Origin: Hanleya hanleyi
Lineage: Eukaryota > Mollusca > Polyplacophora > Lepidopleurida > Hanleyidae
Direction: 5' to 3'
Length of the DNA: 64,000 nt
NCBI GenBank assembly: GCA_036873755.1
Contig: JAVTVY010037275.1
Location: 102,761 to 166,760, forward strand
Each line of letters begins with the position of its first letter. Within the stretch, counting starts at the first letter, position 1. Made by a program: the position numbers and the translations under genes. Positions 37,372-47,238 of this stretch are shown piece after piece. The notes under the pieces were generated by a model, which made no database searches, was not told the DNA's origin, and saw only the letters and a program-made list of their open reading frames with translations.

Positions 37372-37567
37372 ATTTTCTGGTCCAAGGACAACGTTCCCAT
37401 TGGTCCAGATGATGAGAGATTCCAGACAACCCTAACCAAAGATGTCCACATGTACCATGTCTCTTTGACCTTGAAGGACGCCCGACCCGAGGACAGCGGG
37501 ACGTACAAGGTCACCGCCAAAAATGACCAAGGGGAGGAATCCGTCACTGTGTCACTCATTGTCAGCA
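37372..37567 (+). CDS. Exon 7: C-terminal half of split Ig domain
   Basis: The acceptor GGATACAG|ATT is phase 0; the donor CAGCA|GTAAGT is phase 1. It encodes IFWSKDNVPIGPDDERFQTT, LTKDVHMYHVSLTLKDARPE, DSGTYKVTAKNDQGEESVTV and SLIVS in order. The C-strand Trp and the DSGTYKV F-strand motif are clear, but the F-strand Cys is Val. With exon 6 having Phe at the B-strand site, this domain has no canonical intradomain disulfide. The fold assignment is firm from the motif order. Confidence 0.9.
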
Positions 37568-38009
37568 GTAAGTTCATTAAGTATTTTTATTGGAGTGTTG
37601 GGAGGGGGGTGGTCTCTCATGGTGCTACTCAATTTAAACATTTTATTGGGTCATCCGTTAGATGTACGGAGAGTCTGTCTCGATCTGTCATTCATAGGAC
37701 GTGATATATGGTTATTCTTTGCCCTCGTGGCGGTTGGGGGGGGAATTGTCACTGCAGTGTTGTCAGCATGCAGTTACCCAGTATTAACATTGAGTCCATA
37801 GGGTATTCAAGAAGTGGGGGAATTCTGTAACCCTTCATTATGGATGCACTAGTTGTTAATGGACGATGGCTGGGTACTGAACATCAGATCTAACTCTTGT
37901 GCTGTCACTGTCTTATGTACTGATCAATATTTGGACAAATCAAATCTGTTATATAGATTGAGGATGTCTGGCTGGTTGGTTGACTGGCTTTCGCCTATAT
38001 TCTGGGAAC

Positions 38010-38435
38010 TTACATCATGCTACACTTATTCAACACGCCCACTACTCTTGGGATCATGTCCCCACCCCTTGGGCACTGAGCTCCACCCTCTGTCTCATAA
38101 ATTCAGCCCGACCCCAAACCGTCATATATTATGGCAGATAACATCATGCTACACGTATTCAACCCATTCACTACCCTTGGGAGCATGTTGCCACCCCCAG
38201 GGCACTGATCCCCACCCTCTATCTCCTAAACTAATTCTTGCCTGACTCCATACTCTCATATATTCTGGAAGCTTACATAATGCTGCATTTATTGAACCCA
38301 CCCACTACCCTCGGGAGCATGTCCCCAACCCCAGGGCACTGAGTTCCTCCCACTATCTCGTAGAATAAGCTGCGCCCAACCCCATACCCTCATATATTCT
38401 GGAACTACTTTACATCATGCTACACTTAATCAATG
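38010..38435. repeat. Approximately 130-bp tandem repeat, 3.3 units
   Basis: Copies begin with ACATCATGCTACAC at 38012, 38141, 38275 (diverged) and 38412, spaced 129-137 bp. Each contains a GGGAGCATGTCCCCA-like and GGGCACTGA word. Divergence is moderate. Confidence 0.85.
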
Positions 38436-38505
38436 CATTGCCCGATCCCATACAGAACATACAGCTTTAGATCTGCATCCTCAGATTTCCATTCATTTTC
38501 TGATT

Positions 38506-38897
38506 CACCTGTTCATCTGTTCACCTGTTCATCTGTTCACCTGTTCATCTGTTCACCTGTTCACCTGTTCATCTGTTCACCTGTTCATCTGTTCATCTGT
38601 TCACCTGTTCATCTGTTCACCTGTTCACCTGTTCACCTGTTCATCTGTTCACCTGTTCATCTGTTCATCTGTTCACCTGTTCACCTGTTCACCTGTTCAC
38701 CTGTTCATCTGTTCACCTGTTCACCTGTTCACCTGTTCATCTGTTCACCTGTTCACCTGTTCACCTGTTCACCTGTTCATCTGTTCACCTGTTCATCTGT
38801 TCACCTGTTCACCTGTTCACCTGTTCACCTGTTCACCTGTTCACCTGTTCATCTGTTCACCTGTTCACCTGTTCATCTGTTCACCTGTTCATCTGTT
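38506..38897. repeat. 8-bp array of 49 CAYCTGTT units
   Basis: The 392-bp block consists of exactly 49 units, each either CACCTGTT or CATCTGTT. Every unit is an E-box (CANNTG). Since 8 is coprime with 3 the array is open in all frames of this strand, but this has no coding significance. Confidence 0.95.
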
Positions 38898-38944
38898 CAT
38901 TTTGTTGAATTGAATCCTTGTGATTGTGTCACTTTCACTTTCAG

Positions 38945-38993
38945 AAGTAGAAGATGAAGAGAGTGATTTCCGTGGTCAATTACAGATTGAAGT
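38945..38993 (+). CDS. Exon 8: first DFRXXL motif
   Basis: The acceptor TTTCAG|AA enters in phase 1; the donor GAAGT|GTAAGT leaves in phase 2. The product is KVEDEESDFRGQLQIE plus a split Val codon. DFRGQL at 38965-38982 fits the DFRXXL motif that binds F-actin in smooth-muscle MLCK. The exon is tiny (49 bp), and its assignment rests on the exact splice consensus, phase agreement on both sides and the motif recurring in exons 9 and 10. Confidence 0.75.
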
Positions 38994-39685
38994 GTAAGTA
39001 TTTATACATGTTAGCCTGTGTGTATATGTATACATGTGTTTGTAATGGCTCATCTCTCCTGTATGGACATGGTATATTAGGCATGAAGCATGACTGTTTT
39101 CCCTGGAACTACTTAGTGCTCTTGAATTTTCTAAGCTCATCGTTCAAATAATAAATTTTGAAATTTTGTTGGCTGAGAATACCTGCTGCTTGGTTTTACT
39201 TCCCTCTCCCCCCCCCCCTCTTCCTCTCAACTAAATATATACATGAGCGAAAAGCATGACCTCACTGGTTTCAGTTCAATCCCAGTATGCATTCTCCTGT
39301 CTCCTTTTTGGGAGAATATGCGATATATCTGCATACTAAACTGCCAATGGTGGACTTGCACAATAGAGGTACTGGATGAACCAAAAGTACCAGTTCTAAA
39401 TTTTGATTGGTTAGCTGAGCCGTAAGTGTAAATTACAGCCTCTGATTGGCTACATAACATCGTGTAAGCCCTGCATTGAACTGGATGGACAGTATTGTTA
39501 TTGTATTTATCATTGAGTGAGCCCGAAAGCAAACATTCCAGTATTCATGCTATTAGGACTGTACCTCGGCTAAGCCGGGGTTTTCTCCATCAGACATTGG
39601 ATGCTCAGCTATTAACATCAGATGAGTTGTTTGAGCGGATCTCATCACAGCTCCCGAGCTAGCTAATCTAATTGCTCTTATAAAG

Positions 39686-39756
39686 CTGGTGCTAGGGGCC
39701 GTGTGGATACTCCATAGTCTCCACATGCAGCTGCAATAAAAGCGTGGCTGAGATAC
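39686..39756 (+). repeat. Dispersed repeat, copy 1
   Basis: CTGGTGCTAG ... GTGTGGATAC ... CCACATG ... CAATAAAAGCGTGGCTGAGATAC closely parallels 45551-45626 in another intron, including a GTGG/CCAC stem-like pair. It is probably part of a SINE or MITE; the boundaries are unknown. Confidence 0.6.
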
Positions 39757-40114
39757 TAAGGCTACGTTCGAGAATCCACCGTATTCTCGGGTCTGAATGT
39801 TAGGTGTCGACGAATACTTTGCTGTATAGTCATATGGTTGCTTTTTACTCACCAGACGTCGTGAATTTTTCCCACCTCTTGCATATCGCTCCAACTGATT
39901 ACATAATTCTGTGAACAAAGTTCATATTTCGTACCGATACCCTACTGAATAGTGATTATGAATACATTGTGTGTGTTTTTGCATGAGGCTTTTTTTTTAC
40001 CTGATTTTACCTCTGTTTCATCCCCTGAAAATGACCTGTATTAATGACCTGTATTAATGACCTGTATTTTGCCCCCTTTCATCATATATTACTACACAAT
40101 GGCTTTATCAGATT

Positions 40115-40478
40115 AGAGAGAAGTACCTCTCTAAAATGGAGGTAAAAAAAGAGAGTTTTTGCCCAATAAAGTCAAGAATATATCAAAATAATGAATCTGA
40201 CATAGGCGACCATGGAAATATATATCCACATCAGACGTTATAAAAACAAAAAAATCAAAAAAAAATTCTATCCAGTTCACATAATAATAGACAACCTGAT
40301 CTTTTCTCTATTAAAAGCTTGACTATGCACATTTTGATTGAAAAATCACTATTATGACATATATGATATATACAATCCAAGTCGCCAGAATATTTTGGAG
40401 TGTTATCATGAATAAATCAAGTTATTGAGTAGAAAACAACCTTTTTTACCTCCATTTTAGAGAGGTAGTTCTCTTCAA
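40115..40478. mobile_element. MITE-like element C
   Basis: The terminal inverted repeats are about 34 bp long. The left end (40115-40151) has AAGTACCTCTCTAAAATGGA then GGTAAAAAAAG. The right end (40441-40475) in reverse complement has AACTACCTCTCTAAAATGGA then GGTAAAAAAG. The termini also contain an internal palindrome, TACCTC/GAGGTA. The interior of about 290 bp is AT-rich and non-coding. Confidence 0.8.
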
Positions 40479-41366
40479 CCTGTTCATCCCGTCTGACATG
40501 AACCATTTTGTCCCGCCAAGTTCAGACTTACCCTTCACCCCACGTATTACTACACCATGTCATCATCCCTTCTGTGGACACATTATCAGAACAAGCCAGA
40601 ATCTTCAGCAAAGCTCCACTCCACACCTTGCAGAGTTCCCCCAGTGCTTGAAAAACTGGAAAGTTCTTGAATTTTATATTACCAAATTTCAGGCCTTAAA
40701 AGTACTTGAAATTTCAGATTTTAATGTCAGTCCTGGAATATTTTTGAATTTTGGCCTTGATAAAAAAATATCTTATTATATAGTTGGTTACCTTTCTGAA
40801 TGTGAGCAAGCAAGAAATCTCGATTTCTGATGCTTGAAAGGTGCTTGAAGATCCTGAAACAAATGTTTATTTAGGTCTTTCGAAGTACTGGAAAAATATT
40901 TTTCAGGCTGGACGGGAACCCGGCTTTGTCATAAATGCTTTCAATTCCATGGCAGAATTATATATAGTGCCCCTCATAAGTTAGTAGGCTACTCTCCTTC
41001 CTGCTGTCATTGATGAATCCGTCTGATCAAAACTAAAAAAAAAACTGGATTCTTCACTGACGTGGGCATCTTTGATTCATGTCGTAGTATCAAACCTACT
41101 CCGGGAAGAGGGAGGTGCATTAACGATGAATTATCTTTGGATTAGTCAATTCATGCCACCAATAACCTTTGATCCCAACTATGCCAGAATTTTCCCATCC
41201 CCACGAGCCAGTGAGCCAGTGTATCAATCGATAGGTTAGGATGGATACACTGGCGTGGTTAGTCACCCATAGCAGTCTGCGAAAGTTATGTTCTGTGGAA
41301 TGAACCTGGTGTCTTTAAGTGCATGAACCTTTGCATGTTATCTATTGTTATTGGCATGTATTACAG

Positions 41367-41447
41367 ACAAACACGAGTCGGTGTAACGTATGAAGTTGAA
41401 CAGCTGGACTTCAGGTCGTTATTACGACGCAGTCAGGTCAAGTCAAA
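41367..41447 (+). CDS. Exon 9: second DFRXXL motif
   Basis: The acceptor is GTATTACAG|A and the donor TCAAA|GTAAGT, phase 2 on both sides (81 bp). The product begins with the split Val, then QTRVGVTYEVEQLDFRSLLR and RSQVKS. DFRSLL lies at 41407-41424, 23 residues after the motif in exon 8. It is followed by basic residues, as often seen next to actin-contact motifs. No globular fold is evident. Confidence 0.82.
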
Positions 41448-41719
41448 GTAAGTGCCTTCTCAACTGCTGTGTGATGCAAAATAACTGTTACTTGTTATCA
41501 TGGTGGTGAAAATGTCTGAATTGTCATGAGCTAATATTGAAGTCATGAATTATCATAAAAATTTGTATCTTGTATACTTTCTGGAAGAGTCATAAATATT
41601 CTCTCATTATTTCTCATAAAATGCAATGTATTTATACATACCACAGAAGCTTTTATTTAATCTGATTTATTGAACTGTCCTGCCCTGTATTAATGGTGAA
41701 CTATTAATTATGTTTGTAG
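41448..41719 (+). other. Intron 9
   Basis: A 272-bp AT-rich phase-2 intron, GTAAGT to TTTGTAG. Nothing is recognised inside it. Confidence 0.85.
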
Positions 41720-41819
41720 GAAATTTGAGCAGGATGTCACCGAAGAGGTGATCGTGGAAGAGGAAGAGGTGGAAGAAGTTGAACAGGTCGACTTTAGAGG
41801 AGTCCTCAAGACCATTGAA
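41720..41819 (+). CDS. Exon 10: third DFRXXL motif
   Basis: The acceptor TTTGTAG|G enters in phase 2; the donor ATTGAA|GTTTGT leaves in phase 0. It encodes KKFEQDVTEEVIVEEEEVEE then VEQVDFRGVLKTIE. DFRGVL is at 41790-41807, 37 residues after the second motif, and is followed by the Ig domain of exon 11. The donor is weaker than most (GTTTGT), but it gives the only phase that joins exon 11. Confidence 0.8.
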
Positions 41820-42130
41820 GTTTGTATACTGACAATTTGCATTGCATTTTATGAATTAAGTCAGTCTTTTGTCAGTCATGTCGGTGCAGAGGTTGTTTTA
41901 CAGGGTCTTCACAAGTTAACATGGAAATCCTGGTTTGCGATGTTTCTGCGAATGTTCATACGAGTATTTCAGAAAACCCCGTGTAAATGGCCTGTTTCAG
42001 GCAAATTTGCAAACATTTGCAGAATATATATCGCTCCGAAATAAGGATTTAGAATATTTCAATGTCCTTTAACAAAGACTCTGTGACACAAGAACCATGT
42101 TTGAATGAAGTAATTTTCTCCCCATCCTTC

Positions 42131-42244
42131 ATCAGGTTAAATGACAGGACTTCATTACCTGAAACCCAGTTACCAAAACCAGACCAATTAATGTCCGATA
42201 CCATGGTTGATCATAATGGCTCAGTCATTGCCCAAGCTGTGTGA
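42131..42244 (+). pseudogene. Decayed second copy of exon 6
   Basis: Reading in frame from 42146 gives a peptide ETQLPKPDQLMSDTMVDHNG then SVIAQAV and a stop. It aligns with exon 6 (TQKPKYQAIDEGETVLFEG, SIIASPQ) at TQ, PK, Q, D, TV, GS and IA in order. It lacks an in-frame donor at the homologous site and ends in TGA (42242-42244). The resemblance is by eye and moderately strong. Confidence 0.5.
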
Positions 42245-42984
42245 AACCACAGAGTTGACCACTCCAGTCCCGATTTCACAGAATCCAGGCCGACTGGCAG
42301 CCTCCATCTTCTGTTTTTGGACTGAAGGCAAAACTGAAATAAATATAGGTTGTGCTCAAAATTTAGCTGAAATCTTAAAATAATATTTTTGGACTCGCTC
42401 CCCGGTTTACAGTCGCCAGTACTTTCTTCATGTTCTTTGCATATGTGAAGTGCGAGTGCTTCACAAGTTGAACCATGAGTCGAATCAGTTCCAACTATTG
42501 TGTCAAATAAATCATTTCTTCACAAAATTGCAGCAGTACGGATTAGGCCGCTGGATCATACACTTCAGCCGAAACTTAAGCCCCTCCCCCACCCAACACC
42601 ATCCCCCTCCCCATCTGTCAATATTCTCCATGCATATTTACATTAATGTTTCGAGTTTTTTGGGGGTTTTTTCTGACCATCAAATTTGTGATCATTTGTG
42701 GCCAACTGATATCACCTTTGGATGCCCAACATGGCTGAAAACTTGTCTCCCACCATCTAGGGTATTGGAGCTTCCAGGGCCCAGGCGGCCCCTGGACCCT
42801 CGCCTGATATGCGGGGATAGTCGACCCCTCCACTTTCAAAATCGCTCTGCGGCGGGGCCTGCCTTCCTGATAGTCCAGTGTTGAAGCGGTACTTTACATA
42901 TGCATACAATGACAGACCAAAGTAAATGGTATAGTTCCCTTGATGAATGACATATATCTTGCTACTGAATCTGCATGGCATGTA

Positions 42985-44570
42985 ACCCATGTAACTCCAC
43001 TGCTCTCTATCTCATGGCAAAGAGGAGCAGATCTTTTAAGCCATGAAATACCACTGCCCTCAATCTCATGGTAAAGGGGAGAAAATCTTGTAAACCATGG
43101 AACACCACTGCCCTCTATCTCATGGCAAAGGGGAGCAAATCTTGTAACCCATGGAACACCACTGCCCTCTATCTCATGGCAAAGAGGAGCAGATCTTTTA
43201 AGCCATGAAATACCACTGCCCTCAATCTCATGGTAAAGGGGAGAAAATCTTGTAAACCATGGAACACCACTGCCCTCTATCTCATGGCAAAGGGGAGCAA
43301 ATCTTGTAACCCATGGAACACCACTGCCCTCTATCTCATGGCAAAGAGGAGCAGATCTTTTAAGCCATGAAATACCACTGCCCTCAATCTCATGGTAAAG
43401 GGGAGAAAATCTTGTAAACCATGGAACACCACTGCCCTCTATCTCATGGCAAAGGGGAGCAAATCTTGTAACCCATGGAACACCACTGCCCTCTATCTCA
43501 TGGCAAAGAGGAGCAGATCTTTTAAGCCATGAAATACCACTGCCCTCAATCTCATGGTAAAGGGGAGAAAATCTTGTAAACCATGGAACACCACTGCCCT
43601 CTATCTCATGGCAAAGGGGAGCAAATCTTGTAACCCATGGAACACCACTGCCCTCTATCTCATGGCAAAGAGGAGCAGATCTTTTAAGCCATGAAATACC
43701 ACTGCCCTCAATCTCATGGTAAAGGGGAGAAAATCTTGTAAACCATGGAACACCACTGCCCTCTATCTCATGGCAAAGGGGAGCAAATCTTGTAACCCAT
43801 GGAACACCAGTGCCCTATATCTCATGGCAAAGGGGAGCAAATCTTGTAACCATGAACCATGCCTATATCTCATGGTAAGGGAGCAAATCTTGTAACCCAT
43901 GGAACACCAGTGCCCTATATCTCATGGTAAAGGGGAGCAAATCTTGTAACCCATGGAACACCAGTGCCCTATATCTCATGGTAATGGGGAGCAAATCTTG
44001 TAACCCATGGAACACCAGTGCCCTATATCTCATGGTAAAGGGGAGCAAATCTTGTAACCCATGGAACACCAGTGCCCTATATCTCATGGTAAAGGGGAGC
44101 AAATCTTGTAACCATGGAACACCAGTGCCCTATATCTCATGGTAAAGGGAGCAAATCTTGTAACCCATGGAACACCAGTGCCCTATATCTCATGGTAAAG
44201 GGGAGCAAATCTTGTAACCCATGGAACACCAGTGCCCTATATCTCATGGTAAAGGGGAGCAAATCTTGTAACCCATGGAACACCAGTGCCCTATATCTCA
44301 TGGTAAAGGGGAGCAAATCTTGTAACCCATGGAACACCAGTGCCCTATATCTCATGGTAAAGGGGAGCAAATCTTGTAACCCATGGAACACCAGTGCCCT
44401 CTATCTCCTTGAAATACAGTATAAGGATATGACTATTCATCAATTGAAGTATTGTAATTCAGTGAGATAGAGGGTGAACATGGGTGTTCCACATGTGGCT
44501 TACAAGATCTGCTCCCCTTTGCAATTAGATAGAGGGCACTGGTGTCCCATGGCTTACAAGATTTCTTCCA
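42985..44570. repeat. 54-bp satellite with 162-bp higher-order unit
   Basis: The monomer is 54 bp (CCATGGAACACCAGTGCCCT, ATATCTCATGGTAAAGGGGA, GCAAATCTTGTAAC). From about 43013 to 43822 three monomer variants form a 162-bp higher-order unit repeated five times (starts 43013, 43175, 43337, 43499, 43661) with virtually no differences. From about 43800 to 44410 single monomers follow with a few 1-bp losses. At 44462-44570 two diverged monomers lie in the opposite orientation. Confidence 0.93.
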
Positions 44571-44770
44571 TAAGCTGGATAAACCCAATGGAATGACAAT
44601 AAGCTGAAAGGTTAATTGACTTGCCTTGGTCTCAGATATGCATTGAGCATGGGGTCAAAATGGCTGGAGAATGGAATTTCATGTGTTTAACTGGAAAAAA
44701 AGATAGTATACTTTGTCTTGGTAAAAACATTACATGTTGAATAGAATGAAACTGTGAACCATATTTACAG

Positions 44771-45071
44771 GTGGAGAAACCAGAGGAAGTCGCTCCCGAG
44801 TTTGAGATCACCATCTCTGATGTCATCGTCAAAGAGGGTCAGCCGGCTGAATTTGTATGCAAGGTCAAAGGTCAACCCACTCCGAGCATCATGTGGTACC
44901 ACGACGGTCAGCCCATCAAACATGGTGAAGTCTATTACATCCTCCCAGAAGATGAGGGTGTACATACCCTCAAACTCCCAGAAGCCTTTGTTGAAGACAG
45001 CGGCACCTACATCGTCAAGGCGGTGAACAGTTTTGGAGAAGTACAGTGTACTGCCACTCTCACTGTTGAAG
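44771..45071 (+). CDS. Exon 11: Ig domain (I-set)
   Basis: The acceptor ATTTACAG|GTG is phase 0; the donor TTGAAG|GTTAGT is phase 1 (301 bp). The order is VEKPEEVAPEFEITISDVIV, KEGQPAEFVCKVKGQPTPSI, MWYHDGQPI, then EDSGTYIVKAVNSFGEVQCT, ATLTVEG. The B-strand Cys is at 44858 and Trp at 44894. The F-strand Cys is Val and a G-strand Cys is present, the same pattern as exon 5. It directly follows the third DFRXXL motif, so the actin-type motifs are flanked by Ig domains on both sides. Confidence 0.92.
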
Positions 45072-45894
45072 GTTAGTTGTTATTTGCACAATTTTTGGAA
45101 ACACTTGTACTCTGAATACTAAATGACAATACAGGATCCGGTGCTGGGTTTATTTGGTTCAGAAGACAAACACAAATGTAAACACTATTTTGAGTGATAA
45201 CTGCTCTAAAAATATATTCCATATAATATGCGATGCCGAATTCACAAGAAAGAACAGGACTACGAGTGTGTTCATAATTGGGGGCTTCATAATCCAGAAC
45301 CGAAACCTGTCCAGCGAGACTGGATTTGTTATGTCTGGACCCTGAATATTATCTGATGGAAGTGGTTCAATTATGGAAGTGGTTCAATTATGAGAGTCGT
45401 ACTACCATTCTCACTTTCACTTTCAGTTTCTGTAATATTGAAGGCTTGATCAATCTCAGCATCATACATGTCATAGTTAGCCATGAATTGAGCTTATTAT
45501 TAGCCATCTAAAATCGTGCCCGGATTATTTTGCTTTCACGCTATCTTAAACTGGTGCTAGAGATTATGTGGTCATCCAGTCAAGGCGACCACATGAACAG
45601 CTACAATAAAAGCCTGGCTGAGATACAGGACATCACAGAAATCAATCTTAATCCTTGTGATTTCATTGGGCAAAACATATCAGCCTGTGGGGTCATGTGA
45701 CTTATTGTCAGTACGCCAGCAGTATTCCCACACCCATTATCAGTATCAGTGATATCAAGGGGTCGTATAGTCACTCTAGTATTGTTTCTTGTGTTATCAT
45801 TGGTTGTATTTCTCTTATCTGTTTTAACTGTTGTACCAATATTTAAATGTTGTGACTGTGGTATGAATATTTAAATTTTTGTCATCCCTGACAG
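45072..45894 (+). other. Intron 11
   Basis: A phase-1 intron from GTTAGT to CCTGACAG|AA. It carries the second copy of a dispersed repeat (45551-45626). Nothing else is recognised. Confidence 0.8.
45551..45626 (+). repeat. Dispersed repeat, copy 2
   Basis: CTGGTGCTAGAGATTATGTG ... ACCACATGAACAGCTACAAT AAAAGCCTGGCTGAGATAC parallels 39686-39756 with about three-quarters identity by eye. Confidence 0.6.
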
Positions 45895-46016
45895 AACTGC
45901 CATCAGAGGCGAGTACAATCAGCTCCAAGGAGGAAGAGGAGATAGAAGAAGATCTGGACCAACCTGACGTGGAACAGGCAGCCATTAAAATACAGGCTGC
46001 ATTCCGAGGTTACAAG
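45895..46016 (+). CDS. Exon 12: acidic linker and first part of IQ motif
   Basis: The acceptor CCTGACAG|AA enters in phase 1; the donor TACAAG|GTATTA leaves in phase 0. The product is ELPSEASTISSKEEEEIEED, LDQPDVEQ, AAIKIQAAFRGYK. The IQ motif starts at the Ile codon 45990; its final Arg comes from exon 13, giving IQAAFRGYKAR, a full IQXXXRGXXXR. IQ motifs bind calmodulin or related EF-hand light chains, often without Ca2+. The AAIKIQAAFRG context resembles IQ motifs of GAP-43/neurogranin and unconventional myosins. The preceding stretch is acidic and Ser-rich. Confidence 0.9.
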
Positions 46017-46734
46017 GTATTAATGTATTTTTCCGTCCATAGATAACACACCAGTACCAGATTCTTTAGTTATGTGCCAGTGTTAGCATCAGAAAATTAA
46101 TACTTAGCACATCTAAATCTCATGAACAAATTGTGCCCTAAGACGGATGGTTTGGCACCAATTTACCATTTCCTTCTCTTTCTTATATTGGTGAACTGTC
46201 ATGAAATGTTCCTCATATCTTCACTGATGTGCCAGGTTTAAGTATCTGCAGGACCAGGTTAACCTGTGGTACCTCTATACTACTGTCTGTCTCACATTTT
46301 TCGGCAATGTGTCAAAGCCAATATTCTCTCAGAACTGTGAAATTTCTCCCTTCATCTGAACATGATTTGTGTATTTTTATCTTGAAATTTCATGAGAATC
46401 CAACCAAAATGTGAGTCAAATTCACCAAAACGAATTTCACTCTGACAATTTTGAGTCATATAAATTATAGAGGCCAGTCCCAATGTTACTACGTTACAAC
46501 ATTGGAAACTCAACGTCGTTACATGTGCTTTGAAAAGAACATGCAAATTAAGAGATTTTCTTTTATTGTGAACAGATTTCCTGAAAATGTGATACAGGCA
46601 GTATTTGTAAAATTCTCAAAATTACTTGATTGATTGTTGTGGTTCTGGGGAACGTTACTATCCTGTAAATTAAGATGCTCAACGGTTATTCTGTGTGTCA
46701 TGGATTTAACTTCGGGTATAACTTGTACTTTCAG
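46017..46734 (+). other. Intron 12 (inside IQ motif)
   Basis: A phase-0 intron, GTATTA to GTACTTTCAG, AT-rich and unique. No repeat or exon is recognised. Confidence 0.85.
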
Positions 46735-47238
46735 GCACGAGAGGAGGTCAAGGTCATGAAGCAGATCAGTCGAACTGACGAGGTGCAGGTGGAGATCTCC
46801 ACCTCTGAGAGAGAAACCACCGAGGAGGAAGCAACATTCACTTTACAGGAAATCCCTGACACCACTGTGCAAGAAGAACCCACAGCAGAAGTGGAGGAGA
46901 CGTTTGACATTCCGATGGAGGAAGAGAAAGCTCCAGAGGAAGTTGAAGCCATTGTGGAACTGGAGGAGGAGATTCTGTCTGAGGAGGAGGAGGTTCCAGA
47001 GGATGTACAAGCTGAGGAGGAGGTTCCAGAGGAGGAGGTTCCGGAGGATGTACAAGCAGAGTTTGTCTTCGAGGAAGCCACTGCTCCAGAGGTGGAGGAA
47101 CAAGTGGAGATCCCAGCGCAAGAGTACCCTGTGACTGAGGTGACATTTGAAGCCACTGCCCCCGAGAGTGCCGAGGTCACGCTGCGGGAAGAGATTCCGG
47201 ACACGACGGATGACGTGACAGCTACTGCTCAGATCACG
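46735..47238 (+). CDS. Exon 13: end of IQ motif and acidic linker
   Basis: A phase 0-0 exon of 168 codons: acceptor ACTTTCAG|GCA, donor ATCACG|GTAAGT. It opens AREEVKVMKQISRTDEVQVE, completing the IQ motif and its basic tail. It then becomes very acidic, with small repeats such as EVPEDVQAEE and paired EIPDTT blocks at residues near 45 and 155. Alternating stretches such as TEVTFEATAPESAEVTLREE recall the strand-like core of the larger modules. No Cys is present. It is probably a flexible segment between the IQ contact and the next giant spring. Confidence 0.88.

Larger units (their letters stand above)
37568..38944 (+). other. Intron 7
   Basis: The intron runs from GTAAGT to acceptor CACTTTCAG|AA. 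It contains a 130-bp-scale tandem repeat (38010-38435) and an 8-bp array (38506-38897), both listed. The segment 37568-38000 is unique with no exon recognised. Confidence 0.8.
38994..41366 (+). other. Intron 8
   Basis: The intron starts GTAAGT and ends GTATTACAG. It holds one copy of a dispersed repeat (39686-39756) and MITE C (40115-40478). The remainder is unique, AT-rich, and has no recognisable exon. Confidence 0.75.
41820..44770 (+). other. Intron 10
   Basis: A phase-0 intron ending ATATTTACAG|GTG. It contains a decayed copy of exon 6 (42131-42244) and a 54-bp satellite block (42985-44570). The stretches 41820-42130, 42250-42980 and 44575-44770 are unique with nothing recognised. Confidence 0.8.

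Noticed and set aside
38433..38957. A 174-codon reading frame over the CACCTGTT array
   Set aside because: An 8-bp repeat without stops is open in every frame. Its end overlaps exon 8 in a different frame.
43863..44470. Reading frames over the 54-bp satellite on both strands
   Set aside because: 54 is a multiple of 3, so stops are absent by periodicity alone; 1-bp losses in monomers shift the frame without signs of selection.
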